NCBI RefSeq assembly: GCF_035607535.1
Contig: NZ_JAYDZX010000011.1
Location: 62,001 to 126,000 of the forward strand
DNA: 64,000 nt
Source of the DNA: Salinimicrobium sp035607535
GTDB taxonomy: Bacteria > Bacteroidota > Bacteroidia > Flavobacteriales > Flavobacteriaceae
Direction: 5' to 3'
The notes under the pieces were generated by a model. That model saw only the letters and a list, made by a program, of their open reading frames with translations, had not been told where the DNA came from and did not search any database. The position numbers were made by a program, and so were the translations under genes. Positions within the stretch are counted from its first letter, which is position 1. Each line of letters starts with the position of its first letter. Positions 1 through 8,164 of this stretch are shown one piece after another.

Positions 1-10
1 TTCAGAAGAA

Positions 11-1465
11 ATGATGACAAAAGATTTAGAATTACCCACTTTAGCTTCGGCTGAAAAAGTTAGTATTAATAAGAATAAAAATTTCGATAACGCATCTCCT
101 GAAGCTGCTGCTTCAGCAAATTACCGCAAGGCGATCTTTACAAAAAGGCACATCTTTACTTTAGTTTCAACTTTCCTGCTGTTAATTGGCGGTGCAATTT
201 CAGTTTACCTGCTGCAGCCTCAGTTTGAGGAAATGAATTTAAGCCGCACCAACACTGTTGGTGGAACCATCCTCCTGGTTCTCACAAGTTTCCTGCTAAT
301 GTTCAGACTAGGATTCTTGGCTTATATCACACAGCTGTTCTTCCGCTATAAGCCGGTGACATCGGTTACAGATGAGGAACTGCCCACCTGTACCGTAATC
401 GTTCCTGCCTACAATGAAGGGAAGCAGGTTTACTCAACCCTTGTGAGCCTTACGAACAGCCTCTATCCTGAAGAAAAACTGCAGTTGATAGCCATTGACG
501 ATGGTAGTAAAGATGATACCTGGGAATGGATGAAAAAAGCCAAGGAGCAACTGGGAGATCGGGTATCGATCTATCAGCAGCCTCATAACCAGGGAAAAAG
601 ACATGCGCTTTACCGCGGATTTAACCTGGCGACGGGAGAGGTTTTTGTTACGGTCGACAGCGATTCCATTGTGGAAAAAGATACTTTGCGCAACCTGGTC
701 TCGCCTTTTGTGACCAATGAAAATTGCGGAGCAGTTGCCGGTAACGTGCGCGTTCTCAACAATGAAAGAGCAATTATCCCGCGTATGCTGAATGTGAGCT
801 TTGTCTTTAGTTTTGAATTCATTCGTTCTGCTCAAAGTGTACTGGGTTCTGTACTCTGTACTCCGGGTGCCCTGGCAGCATATCGCAGCAAAGCAGTGAT
901 GAACTGCCTGCCCGAGTGGATCAACCAGACTTTTATGGGCCAGCCTACAGACATTGGGGAAGATCGTGCCATGACAAACATGATCCTGAAGCAAGGCTAC
1001 CACGTACTGTTTCAGCGCAACGCGTATGTACTTACAAATATTCCTGAAAAATTCAGCAGTCTGCATAAAATGTTCACCCGTTGGGAAAGAAGTAACGTGC
1101 GGGAGAATCTTATGATGACAAAGTTTGCTTTTAAGCCTTTCAGAAATGGATCAAGATCGGGAACCAGGTTACTGTTATTAAATCAGTGGATGCACATGCT
1201 TACCGCATATCCCCTGTTTCTCATTATGATCGTCCTCTTAGTGATGCACCCGGTGCTGTTTTTGAGTTCCACTCTGTTGAGTATCCTGATTTTCTCAAGT
1301 CTGCCGGCATTCTTTTATGCCAGGAAGTACAATATTTCTGAAGCTTTCTGGGCCTACTCATATAGCCTGTTTTATACTTTCGGGTTGTTTTGGATCACGC
1401 CTTATGCCATGGCTACCGCAAACAGGAGAGGCTGGTTAACGAGAGAGCTACCGGTTAAGAAATAA
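11..1465 (+). CDS. Family 2 glycosyltransferase, membrane-bound, processive type
   Basis: This 484-residue protein is a membrane glycosyltransferase of the GT2 family, the group that includes hyaluronan, cellulose and poly-N-acetylglucosamine synthases. Two membrane helices (about residues 46-68 and 82-110) precede a cytoplasmic GT-A domain (about 125-360). Visible motifs are VPAYNEG, the nucleotide-binding DDGS, the metal-binding DSD, the acceptor-site GEDRAMT and a RW motif near residue 355. Three or so further helices close the protein (395-475). The start is one of two adjacent ATG codons. The transferred sugar cannot be read from the sequence; an exopolysaccharide product is inferred. 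A terminator hairpin follows 150 bases downstream. No partner genes for export are seen, but the window starts just upstream, so an operon partner could lie outside. Confidence 0.88.
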   Translation: MMTKDLELPTLASAEKVSINKNKNFDNASPEAAASANYRKAIFTKRHIFTLVSTFLLLIGGAISVYLLQPQFEEMNLSRTNTVGGTILLVLTSFLLMFRLGFLAYITQLFFRYKPVTSVTDEELPTCTVIVPAYNEGKQVYSTLVSLTNSLYPEEKLQLIAIDDGSKDDTWEWMKKAKEQLGDRVSIYQQPHNQGKRHALYRGFNLATGEVFVTVDSDSIVEKDTLRNLVSPFVTNENCGAVAGNVRVLNNERAIIPRMLNVSFVFSFEFIRSAQSVLGSVLCTPGALAAYRSKAVMNCLPEWINQTFMGQPTDIGEDRAMTNMILKQGYHVLFQRNAYVLTNIPEKFSSLHKMFTRWERSNVRENLMMTKFAFKPFRNGSRSGTRLLLLNQWMHMLTAYPLFLIMIVLLVMHPVLFLSSTLLSILIFSSLPAFFYARKYNISEAFWAYSYSLFYTFGLFWITPYAMATANRRGWLTRELPVKK

Positions 1466-1605
1466 GGATTAAGGATTAAGGTTTAAGGTTTAAGGTTTAA
1501 GGTTTAAGGTTTAAAATTCAAGATTCAAGATTTAAAATTCAAAATTCAAGGTTCAAGGTTCAAGATTTAAGATTTAAAGTTCAAGATTTAAGGACTAAGG
1601 TTCAA
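1466..1605. repeat. Degenerate 7-base tandem repeat tract
   Basis: A run of heptamers of the form AAGGTTT, AAGATTC and AAGGTTC starts right after the glycosyltransferase stop codon and continues for about 140 bases. A second short tract of the same heptamers lies at 1921-1955. The variants drift gradually, as expected of replication slippage followed by mutation. It codes for nothing on either strand. Confidence 0.85.
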
Positions 1606-1612
1606 TGAGATT

Positions 1613-1649
1613 AAAAAGATCTGCTTTCATTTGGAGCGGATCTTTTTTT
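1613..1649 (+). terminator. Rho-independent terminator
   Basis: AAAGATCTGCT pairs with AGCGGATCTTT around a short loop and is followed by a run of T. It lies downstream of the glycosyltransferase and after the heptamer tract, and would stop transcripts coming from that gene. Confidence 0.75.
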
Positions 1650-1735
1650 GAGGTGGGTAGTTAAGATTCGGAAGATTGCCGGCTTCGCGGCTAATACCTT
1701 ACTTACTTTATTCTTTGAATTCCTATAGTTGGTTA
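1650..1735. repeat. Imperfect direct repeat, copy 1
   Basis: This block begins with T-run-GAGG and contains GATTCGGAAGATTGCCGGC followed by TTCGCGGCTAATACCTT. The same block returns at 1957-2043 with scattered differences in its second half. Both copies sit directly after a T-run that follows heptamer repeats, so the tract plus block looks like one duplicated unit. No reading frame is shared by both copies. Confidence 0.8.
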
Positions 1736-1867
1736 CAAACAAAATATTAAAAACTGAAGTAAGCGAGCTGTAAAATTTTAGGCTGGCAGTTTAAGCAACA
1801 TTTTCGTAAGCCTGGATTTATTTTGGTTCTTTTGTGCAAAAAAGAACAATTCCTTGCTCTAAAGAAT

Positions 1868-1907
1868 GAGATTGCCGCAGTCGCTTAACAGCTCCTTCGC
1901 AAAGACG
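1868..1907. repeat. Degenerate interspersed palindromic repeat
   Basis: AGATTGCCGCAGTCGCTTAA followed by CAGCTCCTTCGCAAAGACG resembles the intergenic repeat with core CGTCGCTTCGCTCCTCGCAA that is scattered through many bacterial genomes. This copy has lost part of its symmetry. The match is from memory of that repeat type and not from a search. Confidence 0.45.
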
Positions 1908-1956
1908 GAAAGAACAAAAATAAGGACTAAGGATTAAGGTTTAAGGTTTAAGGTTT

Positions 1957-2043
1957 TTTGAGGGTGAGTGGTTATGATTCGGAAGATTGCCGGCTTCGCG
2001 GCTAATACCTTCCTTATTCTTATTTATTGGATTCCTATAATAG
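1957..2043. repeat. Imperfect direct repeat, copy 2
   Basis: Second copy of the block at 1650-1735, again after heptamers and a T-run. It ends about 25 bases past the stop codon of the minus-strand exonuclease gene. The 604-base gap between the two neighbouring genes therefore holds two heptamer tracts, a terminator, one degenerate palindrome and this duplicated block, and no convincing gene. Confidence 0.8.
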
Positions 2044-2069
2044 CTCTCAAACAACTTATTGTATTTACC

Positions 2070-3542
2070 TTAAAAGAGCGACAGCGTTCCATGACTCGCC
2101 ATGACAGCAGCATTTTTCCTGGCCCTGTCCACCGGCCTTGCCTCTACGGTTTCGGGTTCGCCATCAAAAAATGTCACTTTTGGCGCCCCTTGTTTCCGCA
2201 GGTAATTGCTCAGGATCTTATGGGTATGGTAGGTGGCTATCTGTCTCTTTAGGAATGGTTCGTAATCTTCTAGTCTGCTCACCTGAACTTCTGTTTCGAT
2301 AAACCCGAATCCCTGATACTGACCTTCTCTTACCAGTACAAAAGCCTCTTCGTTGAAGTGCCTTCCCTTCTCCCTTATCACAAAGGTGGCGGATTCCCCG
2401 GTGAGGGAAGCAATGGCTTTTTCTACCTTTCTATTGTAGATCTCTACAGGTTCTTTTCCGGAGCAAACGCCTTCACAGCTCTCGATCTCATAATGGGAGC
2501 ATACCTCCACGTTGGCCTGTAAACTGCAGTATTTAGGACAGAGATGGAACTCCCTGCAAAGAAATTCCAGTTTTTCCTGCGCCAGGCCGCGGCTGTAAAA
2601 GGTCCCTATAGACTCCCGCTGTTTGTGGGTTTTCTCCAGCGCCAGCTGCAGCACTCCCCGCTGATTGGTATAACTCACGATCTGGTAAACGGGACCAGGT
2701 CTTTTCTGCGCCCTGTTAAATCGCGGATAATACTTTCTTATACATTCAGCTTCCAAAAGCAGGGCTACCAGCTCGCTACCTGTGGTCTCGTGATCTATAT
2801 AAAAGGTCTCCTGTCCCAACTCATATTCCTTGCTCATGCGGTCATAAAAATGAGAAACCACCCGCTTTTTTATATCAATTGCTTTGCCTGCGTAGATCAC
2901 CTTGTGCTTCCTGTCCTTGAACAGGTAGATACCTGCACTTTCGGGAAGATTGTTGATCTGTTCGGCATCAATATGTGGTGGCAGGGTAGCCTGCCTGGAG
3001 CGCGCGTGCAGGAAAGAATTGATCACCCTGTAATCATCATCCAGCGACAGCAGGCGTTGAAAAAGGATTACTGTAGCATCGGTATCCCCTTCTGCCCTGT
3101 GCCGGTTGATAAGCGGAATATTTATGGAATCACACAACCTGCCCAGGCTGTAAGAAAATAATCCGGGAATTAGTTTTCGGGAGAGACGAACAGTACAGAG
3201 CTTCCTGCGGCTGTACTCAAAGCCAAGATCCCTAAATTCATTCCGCAGAACATTATAGTCGAAGTTGACATTATGCGCTACGAAGATGGCGTCCCGGGTA
3301 AGCTCCTCGATCTTTTTTGCCACCTCATGAAATTTTGGAGCATCGGCAACCATCTCATTGTCGATTCCGGTGAGGGCAGTGATCTGCCGCGGAATCTCCT
3401 TTTCGGGATTGATGAGGCTGGTGAACTTATCGATGACCTCACTGCCCCGCAGCAGGACAATACAGATCTCGGTGAGCCGGTTTCCATTAATTCCTCCCCC
3501 GGTAGTCTCTACATCTATGACGGCAAATAACTGGTCTTTCAT
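2070..3542 (-). CDS. DEDDh exonuclease fused to GIY-YIG (UvrC-like) nuclease
   Basis: The protein joins two nuclease modules. The N-terminal part (about residues 4-165) is a DnaQ-type 3'-5' exonuclease: it has IDVETTGG at the start and HRAEGD as the ExoIII motif. The second part is a GIY-YIG domain (about 200-280), with GIYLF and VIYAGKA, and a Cys-rich stretch (LCPKYC, CEGVC) resembling the UvrC region after its nuclease domain. Together they suggest incision and resection during DNA repair, as in the DnaQ/Cho-like fusions known in bacteria. A TTG codon four codons upstream could also start translation, but ATG at 3542 begins directly at the exonuclease fold and is preferred. Substrate and damage type are inferred only from the families. 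Confidence 0.88.
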   Translation of the reverse strand: MKDQLFAVIDVETTGGGINGNRLTEICIVLLRGSEVIDKFTSLINPEKEIPRQITALTGIDNEMVADAPKFHEVAKKIEELTRDAIFVAHNVNFDYNVLRNEFRDLGFEYSRRKLCTVRLSRKLIPGLFSYSLGRLCDSINIPLINRHRAEGDTDATVILFQRLLSLDDDYRVINSFLHARSRQATLPPHIDAEQINNLPESAGIYLFKDRKHKVIYAGKAIDIKKRVVSHFYDRMSKEYELGQETFYIDHETTGSELVALLLEAECIRKYYPRFNRAQKRPGPVYQIVSYTNQRGVLQLALEKTHKQRESIGTFYSRGLAQEKLEFLCREFHLCPKYCSLQANVEVCSHYEIESCEGVCSGKEPVEIYNRKVEKAIASLTGESATFVIREKGRHFNEEAFVLVREGQYQGFGFIETEVQVSRLEDYEPFLKRQIATYHTHKILSNYLRKQGAPKVTFFDGEPETVEARPVDRARKNAAVMASHGTLSLF

Positions 3543-3661
3543 GAAGGCTGTCAAAAAATGTAAAAATAGAGATTATTTCTGAAAAAGTAGGAGAAAATCC
3601 ACAAGAATGGAATAAATCCATTGATTCGCGTGCCTTTGTAGAAATTTATGGTAAAAAAAGA

Positions 3662-3893
3662 GACCCTGAGATAGATACAGGGTGACGCAGGTATCTCAAC
3701 CGTGCTGAACCTGTTTCAGCATCCTTCTAAGATTAGACCCTGAAAAGAATCCGGGGTGACGGATCTTTCCGCCCCAAAAGGTCATGCTGAACATGATTCA
3801 GCATCCTTTTAAAATTAGACCCTGAAATAAATTCAGGGTGACGGACTCTTCCGCCCTCAACGCTATGTTGAACCTGTTTCAGCATCCTTTTTA
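3662..3893. repeat. Three-unit intergenic repeat array (GACCCTGA / GCTGAAC type)
   Basis: Three units of 74-82 bases begin at 3662, 3736 and 3818. Each carries GACCCTGA-n-TCAGGGTGACG (a small hairpin) followed by an inverted pair of the type TGCTGAAC-n-GTTTCAGCATCC. The gap between the exonuclease and TonB genes (3543-3945) contains these units, the terminator at 3904 and no gene. The units resemble interspersed repeats I know from flavobacterial genomes; this link is from memory. Confidence 0.8.
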
Positions 3894-3903
3894 ATAATAA
3901 ATG

Positions 3904-3930
3904 AAAGACCCTGAAAAAATCAGGGTCTTT
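3904..3930. terminator. Terminator hairpin after tonB, probably bidirectional
   Basis: AAAGACCCTGA pairs perfectly with TCAGGGTCTTT over an A5 loop. It lies 16 bases past the minus-strand TonB stop codon. The stem reuses the same GACCCTGA core as the adjoining repeat array, so the terminator may have arisen from one of those repeats. Confidence 0.75.
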
Positions 3931-3945
3931 CGCAGTTAAACTTGG

Positions 3946-4689
3946 TTAGATCCTTTCCCGTATTTCGTACATTATTGGAAGGGAATATTCTACTGCAACG
4001 GGCCTGTCTCTTTGTCTCCCCGGGATCATTTTGGGAAGCATTCTCACCACTCTTGCCGCCTCGTCTTCCAGGCGCTTATTGGGTCCCCTGCTCCTTATAT
4101 CGACCACATTCCCCTTCTCATTGATCTTAAAGACCACAAAGATCCGGTTCATGCCGGTGAGGCCCAACTCTTCACTTATCCTGGTATTGAATTCTTTCCT
4201 CACATGTTCATCTATCTTCCTGGACATGCACTCTTTTTGCTCATCTTTGCTCCTGATATCTTCGCAACCGGGGAAGATCGGGATCTGTTCTACCACCATA
4301 AATGGCACATTCACGATTTCCTCCTCTTCTTCCTCAATGGCGATATCTTCCACCTGCACGATCTCTTCCATTCTCTCATCCTGGCTGGTTTCTGTAGACT
4401 GAATGGTGGTTTCTTCCATCTCTTCTTGATCTTCAATGATCTCGATCACCTCGGGCATAGGTGGTGGAGGTGGTGGCGGAGGTGGCGGGGGTGTATTGAG
4501 CTGGGTTACAGGAACGTCTTCCTGTTCAATATCTGTGACCTTTACCGTTAGGAGATCCAGATCTTCCCCGGCTTCAAAATTCCACTCCAGGGCAACATAT
4601 GTGAGGCCCAGCATGATTATCATGCCTATTTGAAAGAAGATCATACTGAACCTGCTTAGTTCGGCCTTTGGGTTCTTTTTGACTTTCAT
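3946..4689 (-). CDS. TonB-like energy transducer
   Basis: This 247-residue protein would pass proton-motive force from the ExoBBD-type inner-membrane motor to outer-membrane TonB-dependent receptors. It has a basic start, one membrane helix (about residues 15-35), a run of eleven prolines (about 67-77), a long Glu-rich linker, and a C-terminal TonB domain ending in GRQRDRPVAVEYSLPI. The ATG at 4689 gives the usual short cytoplasmic tail. No exbB, exbD or receptor gene is adjacent, so its partners are encoded elsewhere. The poly-proline run explains glycine-rich reading frames seen on the opposite strand, which are not genes. Confidence 0.88.
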   Translation of the reverse strand: MKVKKNPKAELSRFSMIFFQIGMIIMLGLTYVALEWNFEAGEDLDLLTVKVTDIEQEDVPVTQLNTPPPPPPPPPPPMPEVIEIIEDQEEMEETTIQSTETSQDERMEEIVQVEDIAIEEEEEEIVNVPFMVVEQIPIFPGCEDIRSKDEQKECMSRKIDEHVRKEFNTRISEELGLTGMNRIFVVFKINEKGNVVDIRSRGPNKRLEDEAARVVRMLPKMIPGRQRDRPVAVEYSLPIMYEIRERI

Positions 4690-5083
4690 AACTGTAGACT
4701 TTAAATAAAGATCTTTTGTATCGTGATGGGATCTCTCCCGTAAAAGTCAGTCCACGGCTCTTTTTATTCTCTCTCTCCGGGAAACGGAAATTTTAAATCC
4801 CAATTTCAGCTTCGATCATTTAATTTAAAAAGAGAAGTCTGTCGCCAATCGTTGAATTCAAAAGCATTTCACAGCTTTTAAATATTCTAAACGGCTCTTA
4901 AAGTTAAGGATCAACAGAGAGTTAAAGAATGACAAATATCATCTATATGAAGGTTGAAAAAGGATAAAAAAGAGGCTGACCAAAAATGCAGTTTTTCGTC
5001 CCTTTTGTTCTGAAATATTTTTCAGAATGAGGGGTTATCTGCGTTTTTAGTCAGCCTCCTGGTTTTCTTCTGAAGAAGACAGT
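4690..5083. other. Intergenic gap between the TonB and M16 genes
   Basis: Upstream of the TonB start I see no clear promoter consensus and no coding frame. The only structured part is the large terminator hairpin at 4966-5058 that belongs to the M16 operon. Confidence 0.5.
4966..5058 (-). terminator. Long nested-hairpin terminator of the M16 operon
   Basis: Two 20-base arms (4972-4991 and 5039-5058) agree at 18 of 20 positions, the two differences still allowing G-U pairs in RNA. A second hairpin (TTCTGAAA / TTTCAGAA, 5008-5027) is nested within. Read on the minus strand, the outer stem is followed by TTTTTT, which fits a strong terminator 25 bases after the M16 stop codon. Confidence 0.75.
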
Positions 5084-6472
5084 TTACTTCTTGATTACGG
5101 CAGGTGTTTTCATGGTTTCGCTTACCTGATCTTTTATTTTCTCCTTATCCCCTACCACGATAAGGGTCATTTTCTCGGGCTGAATATACTTTTTAGCCAT
5201 AGCCTGCACCTGTTGCGGAGTAACGGAATTGATATTCTTCACCTGATTCACAAGGAAAGACTCCGGAAGATCATGAACATCCAGGAAATTGAGCTGACTT
5301 ATTATTCCGAATGGAGTGGAATTCTGCAGCACGTAGATCCCCGATTCGTAATTCTTGATCCTCTGAAGTTCCTCTTCCCCGGGAGCCTCATTCTGTAGGC
5401 GACGAATCTCCTTGTTGATCTCTTCTATAGAAGCTCCGGTAAATTCTGTCGTAACATCGGCATTTTCAAACCAAAGGCCGGTTTTGTAATTTGAAACCAA
5501 GGCGCTGGATGGGGAATAGGTGTATCCTTTGTCTTCTCTAATATTACTTGTAATGCGGGAACCAAAAGAACCTCCCAAAAGGGAATTCATCACATCAAGC
5601 GGGATGTAATCTTCACTATTAGGACCTACCACAGGTATCCCGTAGTAAATGGTAGACTGTGGTGCTCCGGGACGGTCGATTATGGCGACAGTGCCGTTGG
5701 ATTTGGGTTGAGCTACGGGAAAATCCACATCGGGACCCGGTCTCCAGCTGCTCAGCTTTTGGCCGACTGCTGCTTTTACTTTTTCTGCATCAAAATTACC
5801 CACCACGTACACAGTTGCTCTTCTTGCTCCAAAATTATCCTCATAAAAGGATCTCACATCTTCTATATCATAAGAGTTTACCTGCTCTGCTGTAGGATAG
5901 ACCCTGCCGTAAGGATGATCGGGATATACTTCTTCAAAAAAGGCTTTTCGGGCCTGACTTCCGGGTCTCGATAAGGACACTGTCAAATTGCGGTTCATGT
6001 CCTTTTTAAGTCGTTCCAGTTCCCCTTCCGGCAGCGCAGGATCAACAAGCACATCTCCCAGGATCTCAACTGCTTCGGGAGCAAATTCAGATAATACATT
6101 AGTGCTTAAGGAGGTCGTATGAGTACCCACTCCTATATTTAGGTTCCCTCCCATTCCTGCCAGCCGGTCTTTTACAGAATAACCTTCTGTAGTACCTTCT
6201 TCCATAAGATCGGCTAAAAGATCGGCCAGCCAAACCTCATCTTCGGCTTCATTGATATTTCCGGCTTTAAGGGTAATATTGATTGCAGCCTTGGGTATGC
6301 TTCCATAAGGAACAAGTACCAGCTTCAATCCATTGTCATAGGTCACCACTTCCTTTTCGGGAAGTTTAAAATCTCTTGGTTCCCCTCCCTGTGGCGGAGT
6401 TTGCTTCTCCTGTGCCCTCCCCGGAAAAACCAGAAAGAGAGCTAATGCAAATATGAATATTGTGGTTCTCAT
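5084..6472 (-). CDS. M16 family peptidase, zinc-site-deficient subunit
   Basis: Secreted 462-residue protein with a signal peptide (MRTTIFIFALALF, cut near GRAQ) and two M16 halves. Where M16 peptidases carry HxxEH, this one reads LADLLADLM, so all three zinc-site residues are missing and it should not be catalytic. The second half (residues about 205-400) keeps the family fold, including a glycine-rich GGSFGSR stretch. It follows the active paralogue with a one-base TAATG overlap, which implies coupled translation and a paired complex, as in mitochondrial processing peptidase and bacterial PqqL/YmxG-type pairs. The periplasmic substrate is unknown. Confidence 0.87.
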   Translation of the reverse strand: MRTTIFIFALALFLVFPGRAQEKQTPPQGGEPRDFKLPEKEVVTYDNGLKLVLVPYGSIPKAAINITLKAGNINEAEDEVWLADLLADLMEEGTTEGYSVKDRLAGMGGNLNIGVGTHTTSLSTNVLSEFAPEAVEILGDVLVDPALPEGELERLKKDMNRNLTVSLSRPGSQARKAFFEEVYPDHPYGRVYPTAEQVNSYDIEDVRSFYEDNFGARRATVYVVGNFDAEKVKAAVGQKLSSWRPGPDVDFPVAQPKSNGTVAIIDRPGAPQSTIYYGIPVVGPNSEDYIPLDVMNSLLGGSFGSRITSNIREDKGYTYSPSSALVSNYKTGLWFENADVTTEFTGASIEEINKEIRRLQNEAPGEEELQRIKNYESGIYVLQNSTPFGIISQLNFLDVHDLPESFLVNQVKNINSVTPQQVQAMAKKYIQPEKMTLIVVGDKEKIKDQVSETMKTPAVIKK

Positions 6473-7857
6473 TAGTTTGAAGTTTTATTATTTGCCAAAA
6501 GTGGATTTACTGTAAGAATAGTTCTGTTGGTATCCCTGAAGTACTCAGAAACTGTTCTGTTCATAAGCTCGGGTGTCACCTGGCTAAATTCCTCTTCCAA
6601 TTCATTGATCCTGCCGGGGTCGTCATCAAAAAGGGCAAAGGTGGCCAAAAGATCGGCCCTTCCCATTCCAAACATTCCCCCCAGGTCATCGTATAGTTGC
6701 GATCTCATTTTCACCATCGCATTTTGAAGCATTTCCTTTGTCACCCCGCCTCTCAACTGGTCGATCACTTCATCTACCGCAGCTACTACCTCCTCTTTAG
6801 AGGTCTCATCATCATAGGTGAAGTTGAACATGATCTGCATGGGACCGTTATAGTTGAACATATTGCCCAGGTAATTTATCCCGCCGCTTACATTAGAAGT
6901 GTAACCGAGTTCATCTACCAGTTTCTTTTGTAGCAGGGAATTATCTCCCTGGATAAGAATCTGGTTGAGAAGCCCCATGGCATAATATTCGGGAGTGTTA
7001 CGCTCGGGCATATGGTATGCAATTGCTATTGCCGGTTTGTTGGCTAAAGAATCATTTTTCTCGAATACCTTCTCCTTTTCCTGCCGTGGCTCTGAAATGT
7101 CGGGTTTCTTCGGAAGTTGAGCCGAAGGGATATCCCCGAAATATTTCTGTATCCATTCCTTTGCCTGTGCTATGTCAAAGTCACCAACTATAGCAAGAGC
7201 AGCATTGTTTGGCGAGTAATAGGTGTTAAAGAAACTCTCCACATCCTCAAGAGTGGCGGCATCGAGATCTTCCAGGTCTCCGTAAAAGTTGTGGGCGTTG
7301 TACCAGTTGGTGTTGGCATATTGAGGCATATCCAGCCACGGAAATCCTCCGTACGGCTGATTCAAAACATTCACCTTGACCTCATTTTTCACCACCCCCT
7401 GTTGGTTTGTTAGGTTCTCCTGGGTGATATTCAAACCTCTCATCCTGTCTGCCTCTGCCCAAAGCATGGTTTCCAGCTTATTGGCAGGAACGATTTCAAA
7501 ATAATTGGTAAAGTCAAATCGGGTAGAACCGTTAAGGATTCCGCCATTCTCCTGTACGAGTTTAATGAACTCCATTTTTCCGAGATTCTCTGATCCCTGG
7601 AACATCATATGCTCAAAAAGATGGGCAAAACCTGTACGATCTTTTGGTTCAATCCTGAACCCGATGTTGTAGTACACCGCAACAATAGCGGTAGGTGCAG
7701 TTTTATCCTGCGAGAGGATCACCTTCAGGCCGTTATCGAGCGTGTAATATTCCACGGGAACCTCAAATTGATTTGCTGCAGGTCCCGATCCTTTCTCCTG
7801 GGCAAAACCCGGGGTAATGAAGACCAGGAGCAAAAGCGTTTGGACTATTTTTTTCAT
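6472..7857 (-). CDS. M16 family zinc peptidase, active subunit
   Basis: Secreted 461-residue zinc metallopeptidase, first gene of a two-gene operon. A signal peptide (MKKIVQTLLLLVF, cut after PGFAQ) is followed by the catalytic half, where HLFEHMMFQG gives the inverted zinc motif HxxEH (about residues 79-83); the distal Glu lies in the helix about 70 residues later. The second half is the usual non-catalytic M16 domain. It probably degrades peptides or processes exported proteins in the periplasm together with the inactive subunit encoded just downstream. A -7 type promoter element lies 26 bases before the ATG. Confidence 0.9.
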   Translation of the reverse strand: MKKIVQTLLLLVFITPGFAQEKGSGPAANQFEVPVEYYTLDNGLKVILSQDKTAPTAIVAVYYNIGFRIEPKDRTGFAHLFEHMMFQGSENLGKMEFIKLVQENGGILNGSTRFDFTNYFEIVPANKLETMLWAEADRMRGLNITQENLTNQQGVVKNEVKVNVLNQPYGGFPWLDMPQYANTNWYNAHNFYGDLEDLDAATLEDVESFFNTYYSPNNAALAIVGDFDIAQAKEWIQKYFGDIPSAQLPKKPDISEPRQEKEKVFEKNDSLANKPAIAIAYHMPERNTPEYYAMGLLNQILIQGDNSLLQKKLVDELGYTSNVSGGINYLGNMFNYNGPMQIMFNFTYDDETSKEEVVAAVDEVIDQLRGGVTKEMLQNAMVKMRSQLYDDLGGMFGMGRADLLATFALFDDDPGRINELEEEFSQVTPELMNRTVSEYFRDTNRTILTVNPLLANNKTSN

Positions 7858-7882
7858 AATCGTTAAATTAGATTGATTTACT

Positions 7883-7890
7883 CAAATATA
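7883..7890 (-). promoter_or_regulatory. Bacteroidota -7 promoter element for the M16 operon
   Basis: On the minus strand the bases read TATATTTG, an exact match to TAnnTTTG, 26 bases upstream of the M16 start codon. I do not see a clear TTTG -33 element at the usual distance. The rest of the 307-base gap up to 8164 holds no gene and no further clear signal. Confidence 0.5.
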
Positions 7891-8164
7891 ATTAATAGAA
7901 GATCAATTCCTTATATAGTGAAAAAGACATTTTAACCTCCATAGTTCTTTGCCCTCGCGTTTTATTGCTCAAAACCGCAGGTATAGCTTAAATGTTAAGG
8001 TAATGCTAAGTGCTGAAGGTGCTATAAAGAACCACATCAATTTCCATTAGTTTTACTTATATTTCCCTCCGGGATCTTTTAAACGCATTTTAAGTGCTCG
8101 CCCCTCTTGCGACCAAAGATGCCTTTTCGATTAGCCCCCGAGTTAGATAATTTTTTGATATCAA

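Noticed and set aside
434..1066. Long minus-strand frame inside the glycosyltransferase gene
   Set aside because: Shadow of a clear coding frame; composition is unlike a protein family and no start signal is seen.
1466..1605. CRISPR-like array
   Set aside because: Repeats are 7 bases without spacers and no cas genes exist in the window.
2544..3161. Plus-strand frame opposite the exonuclease-GIY-YIG gene
   Set aside because: Antisense shadow of a gene with clear motifs on the other strand.
4436..4633. Glycine-run reading frame on the plus strand
   Set aside because: It is the antisense of the poly-proline tract of the TonB gene.
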